Part shown: positions 36,993 to 50,308 of the stretch, piece after piece
How positions within the stretch are numbered: position 1 is the first letter of the stretch
Layout: each line of letters begins with the position of its first letter
Assembly (NCBI RefSeq): GCF_014930455.1
Contig: NZ_JAAIYO010000009.1
Location: forward strand, 62,001-126,000
Direction: 5' to 3'
Length of the DNA: 64,000 nucleotides
Origin: Corallococcus soli
GTDB lineage: Bacteria > Myxococcota > Myxococcia > Myxococcales > Myxococcaceae
The notes under the pieces: model-generated
The model's input: only the letters and a program-made list of their open reading frames with translations
What the model was told of the DNA's origin: nothing
Database searches by the model: none
Translations under genes and position numbers: made by a program

Positions 36993-37289
36993 CTACGGAT
37001 TCACCAGCGTCCCGGCGTCCACCCCGGCGTCGAGGCCCGCGTCGGAGCCGTCCTGGGGATCGCCGTTCACGCCATTGCTCGGGTCGCAGTCGTCATCATA
37101 GAAGCCGCCGTCGTAGAGGCAGGGCGCCGGGTTGGTGGTCATGTAGGGTTCGCACCCTGAGACCGCCAGGGCCGCCCCAGCGGCGGTCGCGGCCAGGAGC
37201 GCCCGGCCCCTGCGGCGGCGCTCCGGCGCGGCGGGTTCGGACGGCGTGGGAGATGAAGACGGTTCCTGCTTCCGGGGCAAATCGCTCAT
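36993..37289 (-). CDS. Small lipoprotein upstream of the ferritin-like gene
   Basis: 98 aa. A basic N-terminus ([20 protein letters not shown]) leads to the lipobox AVSGC. The mature peptide is short, acidic and rich in Asp/Gly ([29 protein letters not shown]). The two Cys could form a disulfide. Probably co-transcribed with the ferritin-like gene. Confidence 0.72.
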   Translation of the reverse strand: MSDLPRKQEPSSSPTPSEPAAPERRRRGRALLAATAAGAALAVSGCEPYMTTNPAPCLYDGGFYDDDCDPSNGVNGDPQDGSDAGLDAGVDAGTLVNP

Positions 37290-37329
37290 GGTTCACTCGC
37301 GCTTCGCCGGCCCGACAGCTCGCGTGGAA

Positions 37330-37550
37330 TGCTACCCGAAGTGCCCGTGACGTGGCGACCCCCTGGGGAACATCGAGCTGTGCCGCATCACCTCTCCGTC
37401 CGCGAGCGTCTCCCACGTGATGCTCAAGGGCTACGCCGACCACACCGGCGTGGAGCTGAAGGCCTCCTACTCGCCCCGAGGAAGCAGGCAGGCCCGGCCC
37501 CAAGTCTTCTTTCTTTCCTCGGGGCCGGGGTGGGGAAACACTCCGCCCCC
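37330..37550. other. Intergenic region with possible gene relic before sthA
   Basis: Between the lipoprotein start and sthA, a plus frame reads VECYPKCP, an in-frame TGA, then [16 protein letters not shown] and [20 protein letters not shown], ending just before the sthA ATG. The residue mix looks protein-like, but there is no good start and one stop. Either a relic or chance; it also holds the sthA promoter. Confidence 0.3.
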
Positions 37551-38948
37551 ATGAGTGCTCGGCAGTTCGACGTGGTGGTCCTCGGCTCCGGTCCGGGGGG
37601 TGAAGGTGCTTCCATGAAGGCGGTGAAGTCCGGCCGCCGGGTGTGCTCCGTGGAGCAGAGCCCGCTCGTCGGCGGCGCCTGCACGCACACGGCCACCATC
37701 CCCTCCAAGGCGCTGCGCCACGCCATCCAGCGCCTGATGGACGTGCAGCGGGACCACCCGGAGCTGCGCTCCGAGCTGGCGCGACACACGCCGCTGGCGG
37801 ACATGATGCGCGCCGCCACCTCCGTGGTGTCCAAGCAGGTGCAGCTGCGCAGCACCTTCTACGAGCGCAACCGCGTGGAGCTGGTGGTGGGCCGCGCGCG
37901 CTTCCGGGACGCGCACACGGTGGAGGTGACGGAGCCGCGCGGCTCCGTGGAGCTGATGACAGCGGGGGCCTTCGTGGTGGCCACCGGCTCCAGGCCCTAC
38001 CACCCCCGGGGCGTGGACTTCCGCCACCCGCGCATCTTCGACTCGGACACCATCCTGCGGCTGCGCGAGTCCCCTCCGTCGATGATCATCTACGGCGCGG
38101 GCGTCATCGGCTGCGAGTACGCCTCCATGTTCCGGATGCTCGGCGTGAAGGTGGACCTGGTGAACACGCGCGACCGGCTGCTGTCGTTCCTGGACGACGA
38201 GATCTCCGACGCCCTCTCCTACCACCTGCGCGAGCAGGGCGTGCTCATCCGCCACCAGGAGGAGATGACGAAGGTGGAGGCCCACGACCACGGCGTGGTG
38301 CTGCACCTGAAGAGCGGCAAGCGGCTCAAGGCCGACGTCTTCCTCTGGGCCAACGGGCGCTCCGGCAACAGCGAGGACCTGGGCCTGGAGGCGCTGGGCA
38401 TCGCGGTGGATTCGCGCGGCTGCATCCAGGTCAACGACGCGTACCAGACGTCCGTGCCGCATATCTACGCGGTGGGGGACGTGGTGGGCGCCCCGTCCCT
38501 GGCGAGCGCGTCCTATGACCAGGGCCGCTTCGCCGCCACGCACATCGTGGAGGGCCGGCTGGAGCACAAGCTGGTGAAGGACATCCCCACCGGCATCTAC
38601 ACCAGCCCTGAAATCAGCAGCCTGGGCCGCACCGAGCGCGAGCTCACCCAGGCGGGCATCCCCTACGAGGTCGGCCACGCCTTCTTCAAGAGCCTGGCCC
38701 GCGCCCAGATCACCGGCCGCACCGTGGGCATGCTGAAGCTGCTCTTCCAGCGGGAGACCCGGGAGATATTGGGCATCCACTGCTTCGGGGACAACGCCTC
38801 CGAAATCATCCACATCGGCCAGGCCATCATGACGCAGGAGGGGCCGGGCAACAGCATCGACTACTTCATCAACACCACGTTCAACTACCCCACCATGGCG
38901 GAGGCCTACCGCGTCGCCGCGCTCAACGGCCTCAACCGCCTGTTCTGA
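37551..38948 (+). CDS. sthA: Soluble pyridine nucleotide transhydrogenase
   Basis: 465 aa flavoprotein. [19 protein letters not shown] binds [19 protein letters not shown] is the modified redox stretch: it keeps [13 protein letters not shown] but lacks the second Cys of lipoamide-type enzymes, as in Sth[18 protein letters not shown] is the NAD(P) site; the C-terminal interface domain ([28 protein letters not shown]) is complete. It transfers hydride between NADPH and NAD+, balancing the pools. ATG 37551. Confidence 0.92.
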   Translation: MSARQFDVVVLGSGPGGEGASMKAVKSGRRVCSVEQSPLVGGACTHTATIPSKALRHAIQRLMDVQRDHPELRSELARHTPLADMMRAATSVVSKQVQLRSTFYERNRVELVVGRARFRDAHTVEVTEPRGSVELMTAGAFVVATGSRPYHPRGVDFRHPRIFDSDTILRLRESPPSMIIYGAGVIGCEYASMFRMLGVKVDLVNTRDRLLSFLDDEISDALSYHLREQGVLIRHQEEMTKVEAHDHGVVLHLKSGKRLKADVFLWANGRSGNSEDLGLEALGIAVDSRGCIQVNDAYQTSVPHIYAVGDVVGAPSLASASYDQGRFAATHIVEGRLEHKLVKDIPTGIYTSPEISSLGRTERELTQAGIPYEVGHAFFKSLARAQITGRTVGMLKLLFQRETREILGIHCFGDNASEIIHIGQAIMTQEGPGNSIDYFINTTFNYPTMAEAYRVAALNGLNRLF

Positions 38949-38984
38949 AGCACGGGCAGGACGCCCCTCCCCGGAAACGACAAA

Positions 38985-39016
38985 GGGCACCGCGGGCGAC
39001 ATGGCCCACGGTGCCC
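38985..39016. terminator. Convergent hairpin between sthA and ahcY
   Basis: Outer stem GGGCACCG / CGGTGCCC, inner stem GGGC / GCCC. It serves both convergent genes. Confidence 0.75.
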
Positions 39017-39038
39017 CGGATGTCACGACCGCTTGGGA

Positions 39039-40469
<1,431 letters not shown>

Positions 40470-40558
40470 GGAATGGCTCCGGGTCCAGGTGGCGCGCCGT
40501 CCTGGCGAGGAAGGGGTACGGCCCTCAAGCCGACTCACCCTCGCAAGAAACGCGTACA

Positions 40559-40630
40559 GGTGAGCGCCGTTGGGTCATTCGGCTTCGAGCCTGGGGCCGG
40601 GAGGGCCTCGCAACGCTCCTCGAAGTCGCG
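40559..40630 (-). promoter_or_regulatory. SAH riboswitch upstream of ahcY
   Basis: On the RNA strand the order is TTCGAGGAGCGTTGC, a short GC hairpin, CCCAGGCTCGAAG, a linker, then AACGGCGCTCACC. These match the SAH riboswitch consensus (P1 from CTTCGAG at 40619-40625 with CTCGAAG at 40583-40589; pseudoknot GAGCG 40614-40618 with CGCTC 40562-40566). The family is a gene-activating switch that binds S-adenosylhomocysteine and classically precedes ahcY. Distance to the ATG is about 90 nt. Confidence 0.85.
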
Positions 40631-40834
40631 GTGGAAACTACGGGAAGGCGCTTCGAATTTCAAAGGGAGATTGCCGGCCCGGGGGCGGCCCCGGGTCGCA
40701 CGAAGGGGTACCCTGGAGGACACCCGCTCGCTCGCCTGACGTGCCCGCCGCCACGGTGGCGGGCAGTCCAGCGGTGGCCGTCCCAGGTCCCAGGGCCCCG
40801 GCGTTGCCAGTTTCCCTGTCGGGGAGGCACGCCA

Positions 40835-43630
<2,796 letters not shown>

Positions 43631-43751
43631 GCCTCGCGCCGCGCACCCCCAGCAGGGGGCCCGGCACGCGCCCGCGCGCCCCCCGCCCCACCGCGCCCTG
43701 GCCTGCTCGCCGTGGCTACCTTCAAGGCAACCCCTACGTGGAGGGCTTCCC

Positions 43752-45050
43752 ATGACCATCGCCTGCGCCACCCTGCTCTCCGACGCGTCCCGCCGCGCCT
43801 CCGAAACGGCGGTCCTCCTCGCCCGGCGGATGGGCGTCTCCCTGTGCCTGGTCCACGTGCTGCCCGGCAACGCGGTGCGGACGCTCGGGCAGCCCATCTG
43901 GGAGGCCACCCAGGCCGCGCTGCTGGAGGAGGGCCGGCGGCTGGAGGAGCTGGGCGGCGTGACCGTGGAGCGGGTGCTGCTGACAGGCGAGCCGGAGCGG
44001 GCCCTGGCGGAGCTCGTGGAGAAGCGCGGCCTCCAGGCGGTGGTGGCCGCCGCGCCGCGAAAGGACACGCCCTTCATGGGTTTGGGCGGCACCCTGGACC
44101 GGATGGCGCAGGCCCTGGAGGTGCCCTTCCTGGTGGTCCGCGATGGGACGGCGCTGGAGGCCTGGGCGCGCGGCGAGCGCCCCCTGCGGGTGATGCTGGG
44201 GGTGGACCGCTCGCGGCCGTTCGAGGTCGCGCGCGACTGGGTAAAGGGACTGGCGCGGTTCGGGCCGCTGGACGTGCTGGGCGGCCGGGTGTTCTGGGTC
44301 TCCGAGGAGGCGGAGCGCCTGGGGCTGGTGCATCCGCACAGCTACAAGGACGTGTCGGACGAGCTGCGCGAAGCCCTCGTGCGGGAGGTGTCCATGCAGT
44401 TGGAGCCGCTGCGCATGGAGGGCGTGACGGTGCGCGTGCGGCTGGAGCCGGGCCTGGGCCGCATCGCGGACCACCTGGTCGCGATGGCCTCCGATGAGCA
44501 GGTGGACCTGCTGGTGGTGGGCACGCACCATCGCAAGGCGCTCGCGCGGCTGTGGAGTGTTTCGCACCACGCGCGGCGACTGGCCACCATGTCGGTGGTG
44601 AGCGTGCCCGTGGCCGCCCCCGAGCTGGGCCAGGAGGAGGAGCTCCCCCGCGTGCGCTCGGTGCTGGCGACCACGGACTTCCTGGCGGCGGGGGACCGCG
44701 CCATCGCGTACGCCTTCGCGCTGACGCCGCCGGGGGGCACGGTGCACCTGCTGCACGTCGCACCCGCCCGCGCGACGCCGGAGCAGCTCCAGGAGGCTCG
44801 GCGCCAGTTGGAGCTGCGCGTGCCCCGCGCGGAGAAGGCGGGGACCCACCGGGTGGAGCTGTCGGTGCTGACCGGGGACGACGTGGCGGGCGTCATCACC
44901 CAGGCCGCCGAGCGCCATTGCGTAGACCTGCTCTGCCTGGGCACGCACGGCCGGGGCGGCGTGAGCCGGGTGGTGCTGGGTTCGGTGGCCCAGCAGGTGA
45001 TGGCGCGCAGCGACCGGCCCACGGTGACGGTGCGCATGCCGCGCGCATGA
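43752..45050 (+). CDS. Triple-domain universal stress protein
   Basis: 432 aa with three tandem UspA-like domains: about 1-130, 144-290 and 303-432. Only the third carries a clear ATP-binding loop, GTHGRGGVSRVVLGSVAQQV; the second has a partial one (VVGTHHRKALARLWSVSHHA). Single and tandem USPs are the norm, so three is unusual. It lies between the cation ATPase and a zinc alcohol dehydrogenase, a grouping recalling hypoxia- or stress-response clusters. ATG 43752. Confidence 0.87.
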   Translation: MTIACATLLSDASRRASETAVLLARRMGVSLCLVHVLPGNAVRTLGQPIWEATQAALLEEGRRLEELGGVTVERVLLTGEPERALAELVEKRGLQAVVAAAPRKDTPFMGLGGTLDRMAQALEVPFLVVRDGTALEAWARGERPLRVMLGVDRSRPFEVARDWVKGLARFGPLDVLGGRVFWVSEEAERLGLVHPHSYKDVSDELREALVREVSMQLEPLRMEGVTVRVRLEPGLGRIADHLVAMASDEQVDLLVVGTHHRKALARLWSVSHHARRLATMSVVSVPVAAPELGQEEELPRVRSVLATTDFLAAGDRAIAYAFALTPPGGTVHLLHVAPARATPEQLQEARRQLELRVPRAEKAGTHRVELSVLTGDDVAGVITQAAERHCVDLLCLGTHGRGGVSRVVLGSVAQQVMARSDRPTVTVRMPRA

Positions 45051-45146
45051 GCGGACAGGCAGCGGCGCGTTGCATCCCGTCCTGGCGCTTCCGAGCTTCT
45101 GTGGGGAAGGCCTCCCTTCCCGCGCAGTCGCGCCAGGAGCAGACCC

Positions 45147-46202
45147 ATGCGAGCAACCGTGTTTCGGGGCATCAACCAGGTGGGCGTGGAGGACGTCGAC
45201 CGGCCGAAGGCCGGCGTGGGAGAGGCCGTCGTCCGGGTGACGCTCACCACCATCTGCGGCACCGACGTGCACATCGTCAAGGGCGAGTTCCCGGTGAAGC
45301 CGGGCCTGACGGTGGGCCATGAGATGGTGGGCGTCATCGACGAGCTGGGCGAGGGCGTCACCGGCTACCGGGTGGGCGAACGCGTGCTGGTGGGCGCCAT
45401 CACGCCGTGCGGCCAGTGCCGGGGGTGCCTGGGCGGTCACCCGGCCCAGTGCGGACACGGCACCGGCATGGAGGCGGCGGGCGGATGGCGCCTGGGCAAC
45501 ACGATGAACGGCGTGCAGGCGGAGTACGTGCGCGTGCCCTTCGCGCAGGCCAACCTGGCGCCCATCCCGGACGGGCTGACGGATGAGCAGGTGCTGCTGC
45601 TGGCGGACATCGCGTCCACCGGCTTCAGCGGCGCGGAGTCCGGCGGAGTGCGCATCGGGGACGCGGTGGTGGTCTTCGCGCAGGGCCCCATCGGGTTGTG
45701 CGCGTCCGTGGGGGCGCGGCTCATGGGCGCGTCGCTCGTCATCGGCGTGGACGGGGACGAGACGCGGCTGGCCATGGCGGGCAAGCTGGGCGTGGACGTG
45801 GCGCTCGACTTCCGCGAACAGGACGTGGTGGCGGCGGTGAAGCGCATCACTGGCGGCGGGGTGGACGTGGCCATCGAGGCACTGGGCACGCAGCAGACCT
45901 TCGAGAGCGCGCTGCGCACGTTGAACCCCGGCGGCACGCTGTCCAGCCTGGGCGTGTACTCCGGCAAGCTGCAGCTGCCCTACGACGCGTTCGCCGCGGG
46001 GCTGGGCGACCACCGCATCGTCACCACGCTCTGCCCGGGCGGAAAGGAGCGCATGCGGCGGCTCATGGAGGTGGTGCGCACGAAGCGCGTGGACCTCACG
46101 CCGCTGTTCACGCACCGCTTCGCGCTCAAGGACATCCGCGACGCCTACGAGCTCTTCAGCCAGCGCAAGGATGGCGTGCTCAAGGTCGCCATCCACCCCT
46201 GA
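45147..46202 (+). CDS. Zinc-dependent alcohol dehydrogenase (isopropanol-dehydrogenase-like)
   Basis: 351 aa. The catalytic zinc set is Cys37 (CGTD), His58 and Glu59 (GHE); the structural zinc cysteines 88, 91, 94 and 102 are all present. The Rossmann glycines (FAQGPIGL) and ADIASTGFSGAE match the NADP-dependent secondary alcohol dehydrogenases of Thermoanaerobacter and Clostridium. It acts in the cytosol on secondary alcohols/ketones or related substrates. It ends the ATPase-USP-ADH group; spacing is about 95 bp. Confidence 0.87.
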   Translation: MRATVFRGINQVGVEDVDRPKAGVGEAVVRVTLTTICGTDVHIVKGEFPVKPGLTVGHEMVGVIDELGEGVTGYRVGERVLVGAITPCGQCRGCLGGHPAQCGHGTGMEAAGGWRLGNTMNGVQAEYVRVPFAQANLAPIPDGLTDEQVLLLADIASTGFSGAESGGVRIGDAVVVFAQGPIGLCASVGARLMGASLVIGVDGDETRLAMAGKLGVDVALDFREQDVVAAVKRITGGGVDVAIEALGTQQTFESALRTLNPGGTLSSLGVYSGKLQLPYDAFAAGLGDHRIVTTLCPGGKERMRRLMEVVRTKRVDLTPLFTHRFALKDIRDAYELFSQRKDGVLKVAIHP

Positions 46203-46301
46203 CCAGCCCCCCCCGCCGATGCGCGCCGGAATATGCGCGCGGTCCGGCGTAATCCCCTGCGAAGGCGGCATTTACCGCTCGACCTCCTCCGGGGTACTCC
46301 C

Positions 46302-47603
46302 ATGGCGCAGCACCTCCTCCGATTCTCGCGGCTCCTCCCGGTCCTGGCAGCGTCCGTGCTGGCCGCCTGTGGTGGAGAGGACGACCCCGGCGACGACAAC
46401 CCTCCCGGAGAGACCTGCGTCCGGGACGTCACCGGGAAGCAGACCGCGGCGACGACCTGGTCGCCGGGGGACGACGGCTGCGCCTACGTGGTGGAGGACG
46501 TCGTGGAGGTGAGCGGGGCGCTGACCATCGCTCCCGGGACGGTGGTCCGCTTCGGGCCGGAGGCGGGCCTGCTCATCACGGAGACGGGCTCCCTCAACGC
46601 GGTGGGCACCGAAGCCAGTCCCATCACCTTCACCGGGACGACGCAGACGCCGGGCTTCTGGAAGGGGCTCGCGTTCAAGTCCAACAACCCCGCCAACGTG
46701 CTGGAGCACGTGGTCATCTCCTACGCGGGCAGCGAGGACCCCTTCTGCTGCGACCTCTTCTACGGCCCCGGCGGCAGGCTGGATGCGCGGGCCGCCGTGC
46801 TACTGGGCTCCAACTCGCGGAGTGCCGCCACCACGGTGCGCATCGCGAACACGACGATTGAGAAGAGCGGCACGCAGGGCCTCTTCGCCTTCAACAAGGC
46901 CCGGCTTCCCGGCTTCTCGCAGAACCTCTTCCGGGGCAACCTGGGCGCTCCCGTCACCGTGAGCATGTCCCTGGTGGGCGCGCTGGACAGCGCGACCGTC
47001 TACTCCGGCAACAGCGCGACCAGCCCCCAGGCCAACGGTGACAACACCGTCCACGTCCTGGCGGCGCCGGCGTCGGACTCCGGGGGAACCCAGACGCTGC
47101 GCAAGCTGGACGTGCCCTACGGCATCGCCACCGGCCTGCCGGACACGACCGTCTCCTACACCGGCGCGCTCACCATCGACCCGGGCGTCCGGCTCCAGTT
47201 CGAGGCGCAGTCCGGCCTGCGCATTGAACAGGATGGTTCGCTGGTGGCGCGGGGCACGGCGGCGGAGCCCATCGTCTTCACCGGCAGGACCGAGACGACG
47301 GGCTTCTGGAAGGGCCTCTCCTTCCGCTCCTCCAGCGGCAACAACGTCATCGCCTTCGCGCAGGTGAGCCACGGCGGTTCGGACACGTTCTGCTGCGACG
47401 CCTTCACGGGCGCAGGGGACATCGTCGCCAACATCTCCGTGGGCGGCGCGGTCGACTCCTCCGGACTGGGCCGGCTCCAGCTCACCGACACCGTCATCTC
47501 CGGGAGCCCCGCGTATGGCGTCTTCGTCTTCAAGAAGGCCACCTTCAGCGAGAGCGGCAACACGTACAGCGACAACAACCAGGACTTCGCACGCGAAAAC
47601 TGA
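46302..47603 (+). CDS. Lipoprotein with internally duplicated beta-helix-like halves
   Basis: 433 aa. Lipobox PVLAASVLAAC. Two halves repeat the same phrase order: GALTIAPGTVVRF ... FTGTTQTPGFWKGLAFKS ... PFCCD in the first, and GALTIDPGVRLQF ... FTGRTETTGFWKGLSFRS ... TFCCD in the second. The strand-turn pattern suggests a right-handed parallel beta-helix. The paired CC in each half is unusual. Probably surface-anchored; substrate or partner unknown. Confidence 0.8.
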   Translation: MAQHLLRFSRLLPVLAASVLAACGGEDDPGDDNPPGETCVRDVTGKQTAATTWSPGDDGCAYVVEDVVEVSGALTIAPGTVVRFGPEAGLLITETGSLNAVGTEASPITFTGTTQTPGFWKGLAFKSNNPANVLEHVVISYAGSEDPFCCDLFYGPGGRLDARAAVLLGSNSRSAATTVRIANTTIEKSGTQGLFAFNKARLPGFSQNLFRGNLGAPVTVSMSLVGALDSATVYSGNSATSPQANGDNTVHVLAAPASDSGGTQTLRKLDVPYGIATGLPDTTVSYTGALTIDPGVRLQFEAQSGLRIEQDGSLVARGTAAEPIVFTGRTETTGFWKGLSFRSSSGNNVIAFAQVSHGGSDTFCCDAFTGAGDIVANISVGGAVDSSGLGRLQLTDTVISGSPAYGVFVFKKATFSESGNTYSDNNQDFAREN

Positions 47604-47628
47604 GGCGGTGCCTCCAACGCCGCTTCAC

Positions 47629-47665
47629 CCGCCGCGCGCTGTCCCTGGAGGACGGCGCGCGGCGG
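47629..47665. terminator. Very stable hairpin after the beta-helix lipoprotein
   Basis: A perfect 11-bp stem CCGCCGCGCGC / GCGCGCGGCGG with a 15-nt loop, between two convergent lipoprotein genes. Confidence 0.75.
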
Positions 47666-47681
47666 TCGATTTCGCGGGCGG

Positions 47682-48599
47682 CTACTGGGGGGAAAATTGC
47701 CCGTTCACGACGCCCTGAAGGTACCCGTCCCCGGAGTTCTCTCTTGCGACGACTCTCGCCACGCCTTGCATGGAGTAGGGCTGGAGGACCGGATATCCGT
47801 CTGCGTCATTGATGACCGAAAGGACGCCCAGTTCAAGTTGGAGGCGCGCTGGAGCCCCGGGCGCTCCCAGTTCGATGAAAGGCAGGTACATCACGCCCCC
47901 GGGCTGCGTGCGGTAGAGCTGAAGGTGCATCGAGTTCCCATTCATGGAAGGAACAAGCTGCTTCAGGAGGAGTTCGGACGCCCCGCCAAACTGGGCAGTG
48001 ATGGGGGAGGTCTCCACACTCACCATCCCCCAGGAGCGGTCCACCACCGCGGACTCGTAGCTGATGACGAACGGGACCGTGGTTCCCGCCAACTCCGCGA
48101 AGATTTCCGATTCACCCGGGGCAAGCGGATCGAACGTGATGCTGCCGGAAATCCAACCCCCGTGGTCCACGCGGAAGCCCACATCCGCGGTGCCATCTCC
48201 CTCCACCTTGAAGAGGAAGCGCACCGGACGCGTCTCTCCCTCCCCCAGGGTGAACGACATCGGGTTCGGAGAAACGAGTGTGGCGGGCACCGTCTGGCCG
48301 GGAGCATCCGTGCGCTCGACATGCCATGGGCCGGTCATCTGGATTGAATAGAGGCCGGCCATCAGCGGCGTGCTCACCGAGTCCACTGTTGTATCGGTGA
48401 GGGTGACGGACTGCGGCCCCGTGATGACGAACGTCGCCCCCACGAGCTTGTAGCTCCGCCCCGCGGTCGTCGTTGAGAGCAGGGGCAGCTCCAGCAATCC
48501 CTCACCCGGCAGCAGGGTGGGATTGGCTGGCATGGACGACGAACCGCAGGCGACTACAAGCAGCGCAATCGCTGCTACGAAACCCTTCAAGACTCGCAT
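47682..48599 (-). CDS. Lipoprotein of unknown function
   Basis: 305 aa. ATG 48599 has GGGGGAG 3 nt upstream; the leader AIALLVVAC is a lipobox. The mature protein is beta-rich without recognised motifs (GSITFDPLAPGESEIFAEL; MYLPFIELGAPGAPARLQLE). Codon use is slightly less GC-rich than its neighbours. Diverges from rraA over about 160 bp. Confidence 0.75.
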   Translation of the reverse strand: MRVLKGFVAAIALLVVACGSSSMPANPTLLPGEGLLELPLLSTTTAGRSYKLVGATFVITGPQSVTLTDTTVDSVSTPLMAGLYSIQMTGPWHVERTDAPGQTVPATLVSPNPMSFTLGEGETRPVRFLFKVEGDGTADVGFRVDHGGWISGSITFDPLAPGESEIFAELAGTTVPFVISYESAVVDRSWGMVSVETSPITAQFGGASELLLKQLVPSMNGNSMHLQLYRTQPGGVMYLPFIELGAPGAPARLQLELGVLSVINDADGYPVLQPYSMQGVARVVARENSGDGYLQGVVNGQFSPQ

Positions 48600-48762
48600 G
48601 AACTCCCCCTCTGGAAGGCGGGGACGATAGGGTTTTGGACGTTTCAGCGTCAAGCCGAGTGGACCCGCACGCGCAATAACAGTCAGACCCACGCATGGCG
48701 TGTACCCGACTCGCGACGCTTTCCTGGATTGCATCCCTGCGGGCCCCGCGCAGGCTGGGTGC

Positions 48763-49260
48763 ATGAATGACCCCACCGCTCCCAAGACGGCCGACCTCTG
48801 TGACGCCCACGCCGGCACCGCGCACTTCCAGGTCGCCGAGCCGGGCTTCCTGGACTACGGCGGCCGCCGTGACTTCCAGGGTCCCATCAGCACCGTGCGG
48901 GCCCCGGAAGACAACTCACTCGTGCGCAAGGCCTTGGAGGAGCCCGGCCAGGGCCGCGTGCTGGTGGTGGATGGCGGGGGCAGCCGCCGGTGCGCACTGG
49001 TGGGGGATCAGCTCGCCGAACTCGCGCGGAAGAACGGCTGGGCGGGCGTCGTGGTGAACGGCTGCATCCGCGACGCGGAGGAGGTGGGCCGCACCGCCAT
49101 CGGCGTGAAGGCGCTGGGCACCCATCCGCTGAAGAGCGGCAAGCGCGGCGAGGGCCAGCGCGACGTGGAGGTGCGCTTCGCCGGGGTGAGCTTCATCCCG
49201 GGCCATCACCTCTACGCGGACGCGGACGGCATCGTCACCGCCGCGAAGGCGCTGTCCTGA
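48763..49260 (+). CDS. rraA: RraA-family protein
   Basis: 165 aa. [20 protein letters not shown] and [21 protein letters not shown] match the RraA/HMG-CHA aldolase fold; the D-x20-R-D pattern of aldolase members ([16 protein letters not shown]..., CIRD) is present, so this may act as a class II aldolase (4-hydroxy-4-methyl-2-oxoglutarate type) rather than an RNase E inhibitor. ATG 48763. Its 3' end overlaps the convergent oxyR by 26 bp. Confidence 0.85.
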   Translation: MNDPTAPKTADLCDAHAGTAHFQVAEPGFLDYGGRRDFQGPISTVRAPEDNSLVRKALEEPGQGRVLVVDGGGSRRCALVGDQLAELARKNGWAGVVVNGCIRDAEEVGRTAIGVKALGTHPLKSGKRGEGQRDVEVRFAGVSFIPGHHLYADADGIVTAAKALS

Positions 49261-50182
49261 CCTTCGCGGGCTTCGTGCTCCCCGGCCACACCGAGCGCAG
49301 CGTCCCGGCGATGGCGCGCAGCGCCTCCGCCCTGGGGTGGCCCTGGCGCCACGCCAGCACCAGGGTCCTTCCCGGCACCGGCGGGGCGAAGGGCCGCACC
49401 ACGAGCTGCCCCTGCCGGTTCTCCCGGGACACCGCGAGCTGGGGCAGGAGCGTGACGCTGCCGGACGCCATCACCATCTGCGCCAGCGTCGTCAGGCTGG
49501 TGGCCCGGAAGTCCACCTCGCGCGCGCCCACCCGCGTGCACAGCGCCAGCGTCTGGCTGCGGAAGCAGTGCCCGTCCTCCAGCAGCAGCACGTCCTCGTC
49601 GTCCAGGTCGCGCAGCCGCACCTCCTTCTTGCGCTCCAGCGGGTGCCCCGGCGGCGCGGCGACGACGAAGGGGTCCTCCGCGATGATCTCGTGCTCCATC
49701 GCCTGGCCCTGCTCCGCGTCCAGCGCCAGCAGCGCCGCGTCCAGCCTGCCCTCGTCCATGTCCCGCACCAGCACCGCCGTCTTCTCCTCGCGCAGCCGCA
49801 GGCGCAGCTTCGGGTAGCGCTTCACCAGCGCCGGCACCACCTCCGGCAGCACGTAGGGCGCCACCGTCGGGATGGCCCCCAGGTGCAGCGGGCCGGCGAA
49901 CGGGTCCCCCATCCCCTCCGCCGCCTTCAGGAGATGCTCCGCCTCCGTCAGCACCCGCCGGGCCCGGGCCACCAGCGCCGTGCCCGCGGGCGTGGGCATC
50001 ACCCGGCGCGCGTTCCGTTCGAACAGCTTCACGCCGAGCACCGCCTCCAGCTGCTGGATTTGAGCGCTCAGGGCCGGCTGGGAGACGTGGCACCGCTCGG
50101 CCGCCCGCCGGAAGCCCAGCGTGTCCGCCACCGCCACCAGGTATTCGAGCTGCCGCAGGGTGATGTCGTTGAGAGAGGCCAT
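49235..50182 (-). CDS. oxyR: OxyR-type hydrogen peroxide sensing LysR regulator
   Basis: 315 aa. N-terminal LysR helix-turn-helix ([32 protein letters not shown]). In the sensor domain Cys206 (EDGHCFRSQ) and Cys215 are nine residues apart, as the redox pair Cys199/Cys208 of E. coli OxyR. Peroxide would oxidise the pair and turn on katA. ATG 50182 has AGGAGG 4 nt upstream. It diverges from katA, with a perfect OxyR-type palindrome in the shared promoter. Confidence 0.9.
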   Translation of the reverse strand: MASLNDITLRQLEYLVAVADTLGFRRAAERCHVSQPALSAQIQQLEAVLGVKLFERNARRVMPTPAGTALVARARRVLTEAEHLLKAAEGMGDPFAGPLHLGAIPTVAPYVLPEVVPALVKRYPKLRLRLREEKTAVLVRDMDEGRLDAALLALDAEQGQAMEHEIIAEDPFVVAAPPGHPLERKKEVRLRDLDDEDVLLLEDGHCFRSQTLALCTRVGAREVDFRATSLTTLAQMVMASGSVTLLPQLAVSRENRQGQLVVRPFAPPVPGRTLVLAWRQGHPRAEALRAIAGTLRSVWPGSTKPAKVRTAPSRR

Positions 50183-50198
50183 GGACCCTCCTGGAGCC

Positions 50199-50215
50199 GA
50201 TAGGCAGGGCCTATC
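50199..50215. promoter_or_regulatory. OxyR-type operator between oxyR and katA
   Basis: GATAGGCAGGGCCTATC is a perfect 7-bp inverted repeat with a 3-bp spacer; it contains ATAG-N7-CTAT, the LysR/OxyR half-site arrangement. It lies 17 nt upstream of the oxyR ATG and about 95 bp upstream of katA, so it can both repress oxyR and activate katA. Confidence 0.75.
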
Positions 50216-50308
50216 ACTCCCATCCAAACGATGTCTTGGCCTGATTCACGGGCGCGGCCTACTGTTCCCCCCGTTGAAGTCCCCTGAAGCCTTCGCGAAG
50301 GAGAGTCC

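Noticed and set aside
37330-37480. In-frame TGA after CYPKC considered as a selenocysteine codon
   Set aside because: No start codon with a ribosome site, no family known, and no recognisable SECIS-like hairpin; a relic or chance is more likely.
40631-40834. Upstream extension of the cation ATPase to 40631
   Set aside because: The added 68 residues are low-complexity and lie over the ahcY leader; ATG 40835 has a proper GGGGAGG site.
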